Shown piece after piece: positions 45,024-54,209 of a stretch of DNA of 64,000 nt. Position numbers and translations under genes: made by a program. Origin of the DNA: Nocardioides lacusdianchii (GTDB taxonomy: Bacteria; Actinomycetota; Actinomycetes; Propionibacteriales; Nocardioidaceae); the NCBI RefSeq assembly GCF_020102855.1, contig NZ_JADHZD010000009.1, positions 124,001 through 188,000 on the forward strand, written 5' to 3'. How positions within the stretch are numbered: position 1 is the stretch's first letter; each line of letters opens with the position of its first letter. Below the pieces are notes generated by a model. That model made no database searches. It was not told the origin of the DNA and saw only the letters and a list, made by a program, of their open reading frames with translations.

Positions 45024-48000
45024 TCACTTCTTGACCACCTTGATCTTCAGCCTGTCCTTGCTGCCGAGCACCGCGGCGTCACCGAGGTACTCGACCTTCA
45101 CCTTGATCTTGCCGACCTTGGTCGCCTTCGGCAGCGTGAGCCGGGCCTTGCCGTACTCGTTGAGCGTCAGCGTCCAGGTCTTCTTCTTGAGCGCACCCTT
45201 GACCGTCACCTCGACCATGCCGGACGGCACGACCTTCGGCGCGGAGACGGCGATCTTGAGCTTGGCCTTCTTGCCCTTCTTGATCACCTTCGGTGCGTCC
45301 ACGTCGAGCCGCGACTTCACCTTCGGCGCCGGTGCGCCCGGGGCCGAGACCACCAGGTTGACCGGTGCGGAGGTGCTGGCGAGGTTGCCGGCGTCACCGA
45401 GGTACTTCGCGGTCACCGGGATCGTCCCGGCAGTGGCGAAACCGCTCAACGTGGCCGTGGCCTTGCCGGTGGCGTCGAGGGTGCCGGTGCCGGCCAGGCG
45501 GTCGCCCGCCCAGAACTCGACCGCGCCCGTGGCTGCCGTCTCGCCAGCGCTGAAGACCGTGGCCGTGGCCGTGGTCGTCTGACCGGTCTCGATGCGGTTC
45601 GGGTTGATCGCCAGCGCGACCTCGCTGCGCTCCGAGGCGCCCTTGACCACGACCGTCTGGGTCGTCGACGCGGGCTTGGCGCCCGGGTCGCTGGTCGTGT
45701 GGACGACCTCGTTGACCAGCCGCTGGCGCTCGTGGACGTCGCCGTCCACGGTCACCTGGTAGCTGAAGCTGGTCGGCTCGCTGACGGGCGACTCGTAGGT
45801 CATGCACACGACCGTGCCATTGGTGATGGCGGTGGTCGCGTCAGCCTTGTTGACCAGCGCTTGACCGTTGGTGCCGTCGGCGTTCTCGGTGCCGATCGTC
45901 ACCTCCGACAGGTCGGCCTTGATGTCGTTGTAGGCCCACACCAGGTCGTTGCTGTCCGCGAACGCGAAGACCTGCATGTCGAGGGAGTCACCCGGGGCGT
46001 TCCAGCCGCCCAGGTTGTCCCACTCGATGACCTTCACCGCGCCGCCGGAGGCACTCGCCAACGAGACGCCGGAGTTGGCGGCCTGGTCGTAGAAGACCTG
46101 ACCGTCGCGCCACATGCCGGCCGCCACGTTGTTGGGCAGCGCCGGGTTCGGCAGCACCTGCGGGACCCACGGCTCGTCGTCGTCGCTCTGCGCCCCGTTG
46201 TCGGCGCCGCCGTAGACGAGGAACCCGTCGTCGGTGAAGCCGACGCCCCGGTAGGCCTCGCCGTACCACCCGAGGGTGGTGTCGCTGAAGGCCGTCCAGA
46301 TCTTGCTGTCACCGGCGTAGTCCGGCTGGGCGAGGATCTGGCCCGGGGGGTTGGTCGCGTTGAAGAGGTCGAAGTACGACGCCGTCCCGGTGAAGGGGTT
46401 GACGCACGACGGGTCGGTCTTGCTGCTCGTGACGCTGTAGCTGCCCTGGTCGCCGAAGGTCGACTCGAGCGTGCCCTCCCAGGTCACCACGCCGCCGGAA
46501 GCGGTGGCGCCGCCGGTGGCAGAGCCCTCGACGTACGTCGTGCCCTCGGGGAGCGTGTCGGTGAGGGAGTAGGTCAGGTCCTCGGGCGTGACGTTGGGCG
46601 CGACCTCGACGGTGTAGGTGATGGTGTCACCCGGTGCCGCCTCGGCCGTGTCCGCGGTCTTGGTCACGTCGTCGTCCACGCGCTCCACGGTCACCGGGAC
46701 GACACCGATGTCGCCCGCGCTGGCCGGGGAGCTGCCCAGCGTGAGCGTGGCGTGCCAGGTCTGGCCGGCCTCCATCGCGTCCTCGTCCCAGAAGGTGCGG
46801 ATCGAGAACGGAGTGGCGGCCGCGAGCGGACCCTCCGGGCCCTCGGCGCGCAGGTTGCCCCGGTCGCCGGCGACCACGGCGGTCACCAGGTCGGTGGTGT
46901 CGGTGCCACCGGCCGTAGAGGCCTCCCAGTTCTGCACGAGCACCCAGTAGGTGCCCGGCTCGGGGTCGGCCAGCACGACCGACTCCTCGGAGCCCGCGCT
47001 GGCGCTCGAGCCGATCACGTTGGCCTCGGTGACCTCGCCGGTCCCGACGAAGAGGTCGAAGTCGGGTGCGGTCGGGTTCTCGAGCTCGGCGATGAGGCTG
47101 GTGGCGCCGGTAGGCACCTCCAGCATCTCGACCTTGGTGCCGTTGCCGTCGAAGGCGTCGGTGTTGGTGGAGTCCTCGACGATCGAGAGCTCGACGCGCT
47201 TCTCCGGAACGAGGCCGCTGACGTCGATCTGCAGGTCGCTGATGGCGATGGCCTCGAAGCCGGACTGCGCCTGGGAGCCAGCGTCACGACGGGTGGTGAT
47301 GTCGATCGACTCGGGGAGCACACCGGCCGACGGCAGGACGCCGACGGGCAGGTGCGCCTCGGGGGCCTCGGAGCCGGCGTGCGGCGTCAGCACCAGGGTG
47401 CCGAAGAGCCACTCGTCGGTCGGCATGCCGGCGTCGACCGTCGCGGTGACGGTGACGTCGGCGGTGCCGCCCTCGGTGAGGGCGACGGTGTCGACGTCGG
47501 TCGCGAGGGTGACACCTTCGGAGATGTTCTCGACCGAGACCGTCCACGTGCCGGCGCCGGTGGCGGTGCCGGTGAGCGTACGGGTCCACTCACACGTCTG
47601 CAGGCACTCGTCGTCGGCCATGCTGGCGGTGTTGAGGTCGCGGACGTCGCCACCGGTCGCGGGGTTCGCGGCCTGGTAGCCGGCGAGGTCCTCGTCGAGG
47701 ACGAAGCCGGCCTTGGCGGCGTTGCGCAGCTCGATGCGGCCCGAACCCATGTCGAACCAGTCGGCAGGCGTGCCGTCCGAGTCGGTGATCGCGCGCTCGG
47801 AGGTGGTCATGAGCGCGGACTGCGCCTCGGCCGGGCTCCACTGCTCGGCCTCCGGGAGGTCGAGCTGCATGCCCTTGAGGAGGGTGAGGGCGCCAGCGGT
47901 GTGGGGACTGGCCATGGACGTGCCGGAGATGAACTCCCACACGACCTCGTTGCCCGCGCCGGCGGCGGCGAGGATGTCCACACCGGGGGCCGAGACGGAC

Positions 48001-49733
48001 GGGCTGATCATCGACACGGCGCGGTTGGGGCCACGGCTGGAGAAGGCGGCCATGATGTCACCGTTCTCGTCCTTGACGTCGGCGACCGAACCGGAGAGCG
48101 CGGCCTCCTCGCCGGTGACCGAACCCATCCACTGCCGCAGGGCGACACCGTCGTCGTACGTGATGTGTGCCGCGGGAAGCGCGTGCGCGTCACCGTTGAG
48201 GGAATCGCCGCTGGCCGCGTCGTTGGCCAGGATCATGCCCTCGGCGTTGAGTGCTGCGACGACCTCGCCCTTCTCGACGCGCCCGGTGACACCGCGGTCG
48301 CACAGGATGATCTGGCCGGCGAGGTCGGTGCCGGCCGGGAACTTCCCGGCCTCGCAGAGCGCGTTGTTGTTGATGGACGCGGCGTCGACCAGCGGGAAGG
48401 CGCCGTCCGTGGGACCGGACAGGCCGGCGCCGGCGACGTCAGCGGGCCCGGCACCTGCGTCGGAGGCCAGGTCGGTGACCGAGGCGACGTACTTGCGGTC
48501 GTGGGTGGTCGCACCGACCGTCGTCATCCACGGCACGTCGCCGGGGCTGCCGAGGGTGGCCGCGCCGGGACCGGCGTTGCCGGCGGAGGTCGCGACGTGG
48601 ATGCCGGCCTCCCGGGCGTTGAGGAACGCCACGGCGTCGGGGTCGGTCCAGGGGTTGGACGCGGCGGCCGAGCCGATCGAGTAGTTGATCACGTCGACGT
48701 CGTCGAGGATCGCCTGGTTGATGGAGGCCAGGATGGAGAAACCCTGACATCCGCCGTCGCAGACGTCGTAGCCGATGATGTTGGCGTGGGGCGCGACGCC
48801 CTTGATGGTCGACGTCACCGAGAACTCGTTGGGGGTTCCCTCGGCGGCGTACGCCGTGGCGTCGACCTGGTTGCCGGCGGTGGTGCTGCCGGTGTGGCTG
48901 CCGTGCCCGTCGTCGTCGTAGACGTCGTCGCGGGGGTTGCCACCGGCCGCCGGGTTCTCGAAGTTGTAGTAGCCGATCAGCTTGTCGTTGCAGCCCCAGT
49001 TCGCGACGTACTGCGCGGTGTTGGCCGGGTCGCACATGCCGAGGTAGTTGCCGGCGCCGAGCGGGTTGGTGTGGTCGTAGCCGTCGCCACCCTCCGACTC
49101 GGGGACCACGTCGGCGAACGACGGGTTGGCCGGGTTGAGGCCCGAGTCCAGGATGCCGACGATCACGCCTTCACCCTGGTTGCCCTCGAAGCCCGCCGGC
49201 ACGTTGGTGCCGTCCCAGACGGTCGGCGCGCCGATCCACTCCGGGCCCTTGTCGGTGGTGAGCTCACGCTCGAAGTCGACCTGGACGGCGGCGACGCCGT
49301 CGAGCCGGGAGACCTTCTGTGCCTGGGAGCGGGTCAGCTTGACCGCGATGCCGTTGATCGCCTCGGTGTAGCGGTAGAGCACGTCGGCGCTGCCGCCCGT
49401 GATCCCGGAGATCGACGAGACCAGGTCGGCCTGGTCGGACTTCAGCTCCGCACGGTAGGCCGACTCCGACTGGGCGCGGGCCTCGCCACGGCTCTCCGCG
49501 CCGGCGCGGGTCGGCACGGCCGGAGCGTCCAGCTGGACGATGTAGGTCTCGGCCTTCGAGCCGGTGCCGAGCTCGAGCACCGTGCCCTTGGTGAGGGCCT
49601 TGGCAGGCGAGGCCTTCTCGGCCCGGAGCGTGCCGGGGTCGAACTCGGCTGCGCTGGCAGCCGGCCCCCACGGCACGAGAAGTGCGGCAGCGACGCTGGT
49701 GGCAGCGCCGGCCGCGATGGTACGACGGATCAC
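45024..49733 (-). CDS. Very large secreted subtilisin-like serine protease
   Basis: About 1569 residues from the GTG at 49733 (GGGAGA five bases upstream). A longer GTG start at 49769 is possible but has a poorer signal peptide context. A signal peptide (about 1-28) and an inhibitor I9-type propeptide precede the S8 domain. The triad is Asp about 196 (VGILDSG), His about 277 (DGHGSH) and Ser about 606 (SGTSMASPH). A PA insert sits near residues 450-550. Beyond 700 come Fn3-like and DUF11-type repeats, then an Ig-like domain near 1400. The C-terminal 100 residues are Lys-rich. It has its own promoter and terminator. Confidence 0.92.
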   Translation of the reverse strand: MIRRTIAAGAATSVAAALLVPWGPAASAAEFDPGTLRAEKASPAKALTKGTVLELGTGSKAETYIVQLDAPAVPTRAGAESRGEARAQSESAYRAELKSDQADLVSSISGITGGSADVLYRYTEAINGIAVKLTRSQAQKVSRLDGVAAVQVDFERELTTDKGPEWIGAPTVWDGTNVPAGFEGNQGEGVIVGILDSGLNPANPSFADVVPESEGGDGYDHTNPLGAGNYLGMCDPANTAQYVANWGCNDKLIGYYNFENPAAGGNPRDDVYDDDGHGSHTGSTTAGNQVDATAYAAEGTPNEFSVTSTIKGVAPHANIIGYDVCDGGCQGFSILASINQAILDDVDVINYSIGSAAASNPWTDPDAVAFLNAREAGIHVATSAGNAGPGAATLGSPGDVPWMTTVGATTHDRKYVASVTDLASDAGAGPADVAGAGLSGPTDGAFPLVDAASINNNALCEAGKFPAGTDLAGQIILCDRGVTGRVEKGEVVAALNAEGMILANDAASGDSLNGDAHALPAAHITYDDGVALRQWMGSVTGEEAALSGSVADVKDENGDIMAAFSSRGPNRAVSMISPSVSAPGVDILAAAGAGNEVVWEFISGTSMASPHTAGALTLLKGMQLDLPEAEQWSPAEAQSALMTTSERAITDSDGTPADWFDMGSGRIELRNAAKAGFVLDEDLAGYQAANPATGGDVRDLNTASMADDECLQTCEWTRTLTGTATGAGTWTVSVENISEGVTLATDVDTVALTEGGTADVTVTATVDAGMPTDEWLFGTLVLTPHAGSEAPEAHLPVGVLPSAGVLPESIDITTRRDAGSQAQSGFEAIAISDLQIDVSGLVPEKRVELSIVEDSTNTDAFDGNGTKVEMLEVPTGATSLIAELENPTAPDFDLFVGTGEVTEANVIGSSASAGSEESVVLADPEPGTYWVLVQNWEASTAGGTDTTDLVTAVVAGDRGNLRAEGPEGPLAAATPFSIRTFWDEDAMEAGQTWHATLTLGSSPASAGDIGVVPVTVERVDDDVTKTADTAEAAPGDTITYTVEVAPNVTPEDLTYSLTDTLPEGTTYVEGSATGGATASGGVVTWEGTLESTFGDQGSYSVTSSKTDPSCVNPFTGTASYFDLFNATNPPGQILAQPDYAGDSKIWTAFSDTTLGWYGEAYRGVGFTDDGFLVYGGADNGAQSDDDEPWVPQVLPNPALPNNVAAGMWRDGQVFYDQAANSGVSLASASGGAVKVIEWDNLGGWNAPGDSLDMQVFAFADSNDLVWAYNDIKADLSEVTIGTENADGTNGQALVNKADATTAITNGTVVCMTYESPVSEPTSFSYQVTVDGDVHERQRLVNEVVHTTSDPGAKPASTTQTVVVKGASERSEVALAINPNRIETGQTTTATATVFSAGETAATGAVEFWAGDRLAGTGTLDATGKATATLSGFATAGTIPVTAKYLGDAGNLASTSAPVNLVVSAPGAPAPKVKSRLDVDAPKVIKKGKKAKLKIAVSAPKVVPSGMVEVTVKGALKKKTWTLTLNEYGKARLTLPKATKVGKIKVKVEYLGDAAVLGSKDRLKIKVVKK

Positions 49734-49832
49734 GCGGATCTCCCGTTCGACAGATGGACCCGACGGCACGACGACGCGCCCGAGAACGAAGGCGTACGTG
49801 GTGCAGGCGGGGATGAGGGGTGGAGCCCCTGT

Positions 49833-49861
49833 ATCTCAGGTCACACGGGGCGCCGTGTCAA
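49833..49861 (-). promoter_or_regulatory. Promoter of the subtilase gene
   Basis: Consensus -35 TTGACA (49856-49861) and a -10-like TGAGAT (49833-49838) with 17-bp spacing, about 100 bp upstream of the start codon. Confidence 0.55.
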
Positions 49862-49924
49862 CGAAATCCACGCCCGAAGATCTTCTCGTAACGGAGCCGT
49901 AACTCCGCACGGTGTCCGCGGCAC

Positions 49925-51100
49925 TCAGGACCGGTCGGGTGAACTGTTCGTCCGGACCGCTGACGGGAACCTGTTCGGCCGCGCCACGACGGCGTCGACG
50001 ACGACGGGCTTGTTGCTCAGCGACTCGATGACCACCTTGCCGGCGCGCACGCCGGAGTAGCGGTCGAGGACGGTGATCTCGGTCATCGAGGCGGGCTTGC
50101 CGGCGAGGTTCACCACGTGCCAGTCCCGCTTCCCGACGCGCAGGCGCACCTTGCCGAACCCGCGACCGGTGGCGGCGACCAGCCGCAGCTCGCCGACGGT
50201 GGCGCGGGGGAGCACGAGTCGCGCCCCGCGGCGGGTGGCCCGCAGGGCGTCGCCGCGGAAGTAGCCGTCGCCGCGGACCGTCGTCCAGCCGCGCTGCCGG
50301 CGGAGGTCGGTCGGCACGTAGAACTCGACGGGCTCCGACCACGCGCTGGCGTTGCCGACGCGGTCGACCGAGCGTGCGGTGAACCGGTGCCGACCCGCGC
50401 CCGGTGCCGACAGCTCGAAGCGGCCGCCCGTGCAGGGGACAGCCCGGTCGTTGTCGCGGCACTCGAAGGTGGAGCCGGGCTCGCTGCTGTTGATCCGGAT
50501 CGGCACGCTGCTGGAGGTGACGACCGGCTGGGTCGGCGTCTGCTCGTCGTACGCCGTGCTCGTGACGAAGACGAACGGTGTCGAGGTGTCCTGGATCCAG
50601 GCGAGCGTCGCGGGCGTCGGGTCGAGGTCGGGGGTGTCGGCCACGGTCCCGATGGCGAGCGGGCTGTCGGGGTTGCGGGCGGCGTCGCCGAGGTCGACCG
50701 CGCGGGCCTGGAAGGCGTACGAGCCGTCCGGCAGCCCGGCGTACGTCACGGGGCTGGTGCACGCGCGCCAGTCGTGCGCCTGCGCGGGCCCGGCCAGGGT
50801 GCACTCGACAGCGAAGGGACCGGTGTCACCGTCGGACACCTGCGCACCGACGGTGAAGGTCATCGTGGACGCTGCGAGGAAGCCGGCGGCGTTGGGGGTG
50901 GTCGACGCGGTGAGCGTCGTCTCCGGCGGGGTGGAGTCGTCGCAGCCGTCGGAGAGGGGCAGCGCCGGGATCGGTCCCGGCGGCGGTGTCTCGTCGAGGC
51001 AGCCCGGGGTCGCGGCGGCCGGCGCGGCGCCCAGCGGCACGAGCGCTCCGGCCAGCAGGGTGAGCAGGGCCAGTCGGACGGCGGTGCGGTGTCGGTGCAT
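49925..51100 (-). CDS. Secreted protein with Ig/Fn3-like domains
   Basis: 391 residues. Signal peptide LALLTLLAGALVPLGAAPAA at residues 9-28. Two beta-sandwich-like regions follow, with DSTPPETTLTAS, DGSYAFQARAVD and STFECRDND, patterns seen in bacterial Ig-like repeat proteins that use paired cysteines. The C-terminal 120 residues (RLVLPRATVGELRLVAATGR, then KVRLRVGKRDWHVVNLAG) resemble a carbohydrate-binding or discoidin-type sandwich. No catalytic motif is visible. It lies upstream of the subtilase in the same orientation, but that gene has its own promoter. Confidence 0.7.
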   Translation of the reverse strand: MHRHRTAVRLALLTLLAGALVPLGAAPAAATPGCLDETPPPGPIPALPLSDGCDDSTPPETTLTASTTPNAAGFLAASTMTFTVGAQVSDGDTGPFAVECTLAGPAQAHDWRACTSPVTYAGLPDGSYAFQARAVDLGDAARNPDSPLAIGTVADTPDLDPTPATLAWIQDTSTPFVFVTSTAYDEQTPTQPVVTSSSVPIRINSSEPGSTFECRDNDRAVPCTGGRFELSAPGAGRHRFTARSVDRVGNASAWSEPVEFYVPTDLRRQRGWTTVRGDGYFRGDALRATRRGARLVLPRATVGELRLVAATGRGFGKVRLRVGKRDWHVVNLAGKPASMTEITVLDRYSGVRAGKVVIESLSNKPVVVDAVVARPNRFPSAVRTNSSPDRS

Positions 51101-51128
51101 GGTCCCCCCAGGTCGTCGGTCTGCGGGT

Positions 51129-52454
51129 CTAACGAGGCACGGGCGTCCCGGTCACGAGCCAGTGGTCGCCGCGGGCACGCCACGACAGCAGCACCCCGCG
51201 GGCGCCCATGAAGACGACGGTCATCGCGACCCACACGGCGACCAGGCCGTGGGGGAGCGTGGCCGCCCAGAGCGCGGCGGGGGCGTACGCCGCCAGCACC
51301 ACGAGACCGGCCCACGCGAGGAACGTGCCGTCGCCGGCGCCGATGAGCACCCCGTCGAGGACGAAGACGACCCCGGCCAGGGGTTGCCCGAGCGCAGCGA
51401 CGAGCAGGACCGGGACGAGTGCCGACCGCACCTCGGGGTCGCTGGTGAACAGCGCTCCGATGAAGGGCGAGACCGCGGCCAGCGCCAGGCCCGCGACGAT
51501 CCCGCTGCCCCACCCCCAGCGGATCATCCGGCGGGTGAGCCGACGGGTGCCGTCGACGTCGCCGCTGCCGAGCGCGCGACCGGTGAGTGCCTGCGCGGCG
51601 ATCGCGATGGCGTCGAGCGCGAACGCGAGGAAGGTCCACAGCGTGATGGCGATCTGGTGGGTCGCGACGCTGACGTCGGTGCCCTGGGTGCCGACCCGGG
51701 TGACGGCGTACGTCCCGACGAGCAGGCAGGCGCGCAGCGCGAGCGTGCGCACCACCAGCGCGATCGCAGCGTGCGCGGAGGCGAGGATCCCGGCGCGGTC
51801 CGGGCTGAGCGGGGCGTCGTGCTCACGCGCAGCGCGCACCACCACGGCCACCAGCCAGGCGGCGGAGAGGACCTGGGCGACGACGGACCCGATCGCCGAG
51901 CCGGCGATGCCGAGGTCGAGGCCGTAGACGAGGAAGACGTTGAGGACGATGTTGAGCGCGTTGCCGGCGACGGCCACCTTCAGCGGCGTACGCGTGTCCT
52001 GGAGGCCGCGCAGCACCCCGGTCGTGGCCAGCATGACCAGCAGCGGGGTGGTGCCGAGGAACGCGATCGCCAGGTAGGTCTCGGCGTGGCCCGCCACCTC
52101 GGCGCCGGTGCCGAAGGCGCCGACGAGCGCCGGGGTGAGCAGCACGCCGCCGACGGTGGCCACGGTCCCGATGAGGACGGCCAGCCAGATGCCGTCGACC
52201 CCCTGGGCGAGCGCGGCGCGCAGGTCGCCGGCCCCGAGGTGGCGCGCGACGCTCGCGGTGGTGCCGTAGGCGAGGAAGACGCAGAGGCCGACCACCGTCT
52301 GGAGGATCACCGCCGCGACGCCGAGGCCTGCGAGCTCGGGGGTGCCGAGGTGGCCCACGACTGCGGCGTCGGAGAGCAGGAAGAGCGGCTCGGCGACCAG
52401 GGCGAGGAAGGCCGGGACGGCCAGGCGCAGGATCTCCCGGTCGACGGCCTTCAC
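51129..52454 (-). CDS. MATE-family efflux transporter (DinF-like)
   Basis: 441 residues and about 12 hydrophobic segments. The N-terminus REILRLAVPAFLALVAEPLF, then LLSDAAVVGHLGTPELAGLG, is the MATE/DinF signature. GVLRGLQDTRTPLKVAVAGN and QALTGRALGSGD are also family-typical. The substrate is unknown. The GTG at 52454 has a TACCCT -10 seven bases upstream and no Shine-Dalgarno sequence. Start is 186 bp from the divergent DUF4331 gene. Confidence 0.88.
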   Translation of the reverse strand: MKAVDREILRLAVPAFLALVAEPLFLLSDAAVVGHLGTPELAGLGVAAVILQTVVGLCVFLAYGTTASVARHLGAGDLRAALAQGVDGIWLAVLIGTVATVGGVLLTPALVGAFGTGAEVAGHAETYLAIAFLGTTPLLVMLATTGVLRGLQDTRTPLKVAVAGNALNIVLNVFLVYGLDLGIAGSAIGSVVAQVLSAAWLVAVVVRAAREHDAPLSPDRAGILASAHAAIALVVRTLALRACLLVGTYAVTRVGTQGTDVSVATHQIAITLWTFLAFALDAIAIAAQALTGRALGSGDVDGTRRLTRRMIRWGWGSGIVAGLALAAVSPFIGALFTSDPEVRSALVPVLLVAALGQPLAGVVFVLDGVLIGAGDGTFLAWAGLVVLAAYAPAALWAATLPHGLVAVWVAMTVVFMGARGVLLSWRARGDHWLVTGTPVPR

Positions 52455-52461
52455 GCTGCAC

Positions 52462-52467
52462 AGGGTA
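52462..52467 (-). promoter_or_regulatory. -10 element for a leaderless MATE transcript
   Basis: TACCCT on the minus strand, 7 nt before the GTG at 52454. Confidence 0.45.
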
Positions 52468-52640
52468 GGTCCGCCTCCGGACGGGTGCCCGAGCGGATCC
52501 GCCCCCTCCCAGGGGTGGACCGACCCATCCGGATGGGGCGTGACCCCGAACACAGACCACCCCGGCCCTCTCAGGCGTCTGGGCTGCCCGGGTGGAGCAC
52601 CTTCCGAAGGCCCCGGGTCGACATCAAGGAGTTATCGCTC

Positions 52641-54131
52641 ATGACACGACCCACCAAGCGGCACGGGGCTGTGGCCCTGGCGTGCGCCGGCGGCCTGCTG
52701 ACCACGGTCGGCCTCGCCGGCGTAGGCCCGCTGGGCGCCAGCGCGTCCAGCCACCGCGAGGCGCCGCTCATCTCGGGCACCCCGCAGTACGACGGCACGG
52801 ACCTGTACGCCTTCCGCAGCCCGGAGAAGCAGAACACGGTCACGCTCGTCGCGAACTGGCTGCCCTTCGAGGAGCCGGCCGGCGGTCCGAACTTCTACAG
52901 CTTCGCGACCGACGCGCAGTACGACATCCACGTCGACAACAACGCCGACGCCAAGCCGGACGTGACCTTCCGGTGGACCTTCAAGGACCACTACGTCACC
53001 AAGGACACGTTCCTGGCCGCCACCGGCCCGGTCACGTCCCTGGCCGACAAGGACCTGAACTACTACCAGACCTACAAGCTGGTGCGGATCAACCAGAAGT
53101 CCGGCAAGACCAAGACGATCGTGGGCAAGAAGCGCGTCGCGCCGTCCAACATCGGCAAGGCCTCCATGCCGAACTACCCCGCGCTGCGCGACCAGGCGGT
53201 GACGACCCCGAAGAAGAACGTGAAGTCGTTCGCCGGCCAGGCCGAGGACCCGTTCTTCCTCGACCTGCGGGTCTTCGACCTCCTCTACGGCGGTGACCTC
53301 TCCGAGTCCGGCGACGACACCCTCGCCGGCTTCAACGTCCAGTCGGTGGCGCTGCAGGTGCCGCAGAGGTGGGTGGCGAAGAACGGGAAGTCGAAGAAGA
53401 ACCCGGTCATCGGCACCTGGACCACGACGCAGAAGAAGGGCGCCAACGGCACGTTCCAGCAGGTCTCCCGCCTGGGCAACCCGCTGGTCAACGAGGTAGT
53501 CATCCCGCTGAAGCTCAAGGACGCGTTCAACGCCTCCAAGCCCACGCAGGACGGCGCCGCGCTGAAGTACGTCACCAACCCCGAGCTGCCCAAGCTGATC
53601 GAGGCCGTCTACGGCATCGACGCGCCGGCGACCCCGCGCAACGACCTCGTGTCGGTGTTCCTCACGGGCGTCAAGGGCCTCAACAAGGCCAAGGGCAAGG
53701 TCACGCCCAGCGAGCAGCTGCGCCTGAACATGTCGACCCCGGTCACCGCGGAGCCCAACCGGCTCGGCGTGATCGGTGGCGACACGCAGGGCTTCCCGAA
53801 CGGCCGCCGACTCGGTGACGACGTCATCGACATCGCGCTCCAGGTCGTCGAGGGCGAGCTCGTGGGCTCGGCGAACGACCTCGGTGACGGCGTCGACGCC
53901 AACGACGCCGCGTTCAGCGGGACGTTCCCCTACCTGGCCCTCCCGGCCAGCGGCAGCAACGCCGACCCGCACCCGTCCGCGGGTGGTTCGGCGAACAAGC
54001 AGTCCTCGACCGAGGGCCTGCTGCAGAGCGTCGTCCCGGGTCGCCAGAGCGCCATCGCCTTCATCGGTGTGGGCCTCCTGGCCCTCGTCGGCGGCATCGG
54101 CGGCGCTGCACGACGCACCCGCAAGGACTGA
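52641..54131 (+). CDS. DUF4331 secreted/membrane-anchored protein
   Basis: 496 residues from the ATG at 52641 (AAGGAG nine bases upstream). A signal peptide (residues 1-36, ending GASASSH) precedes SSHREAPLISGTPQYDGTDL, the usual DUF4331 start. The domain contains ANWLPFEEPAGGPNFYSFAT, DAQYDIHVDNNAD and DLRVFDLLYGGDLSE. Near the C-terminus a membrane anchor (AIAFIGVGLLALVGGIGG) ends in RRTRKD, like a sortase-type or simple anchor tail. Function is unknown. It heads the DUF4331-TPR-NicO group. Confidence 0.85.
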   Translation: MTRPTKRHGAVALACAGGLLTTVGLAGVGPLGASASSHREAPLISGTPQYDGTDLYAFRSPEKQNTVTLVANWLPFEEPAGGPNFYSFATDAQYDIHVDNNADAKPDVTFRWTFKDHYVTKDTFLAATGPVTSLADKDLNYYQTYKLVRINQKSGKTKTIVGKKRVAPSNIGKASMPNYPALRDQAVTTPKKNVKSFAGQAEDPFFLDLRVFDLLYGGDLSESGDDTLAGFNVQSVALQVPQRWVAKNGKSKKNPVIGTWTTTQKKGANGTFQQVSRLGNPLVNEVVIPLKLKDAFNASKPTQDGAALKYVTNPELPKLIEAVYGIDAPATPRNDLVSVFLTGVKGLNKAKGKVTPSEQLRLNMSTPVTAEPNRLGVIGGDTQGFPNGRRLGDDVIDIALQVVEGELVGSANDLGDGVDANDAAFSGTFPYLALPASGSNADPHPSAGGSANKQSSTEGLLQSVVPGRQSAIAFIGVGLLALVGGIGGAARRTRKD

Positions 54132-54140
54132 CCGCACCAC

Positions 54141-54179
54141 CGGCTCGGCCGCGCGGCACCCCGTCGCGCGGCCGGGCCG
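54141..54179 (+). terminator. Strong hairpin between the DUF4331 and TPR genes
   Basis: CGGCTCGGCCGCGCG (54141-54155) and CGCGCGGCCGGGCCG (54165-54179) pair at 14 of 15 positions plus a possible U-G pair, loop 9 nt. It starts 10 bp after the DUF4331 stop and could partly terminate, making DUF4331 the most abundant product. Confidence 0.65.
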
Positions 54180-54209
54180 CACCACCGCTCCCACCGAAAG
54201 GACGTCCCC

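Noticed and set aside
45699..50060. 1453-residue ORF antisense to the subtilase gene
   Set aside because: Same codon-mirror artefact; composition is Val/Gly/Asp/Arg-rich throughout, with no motifs.
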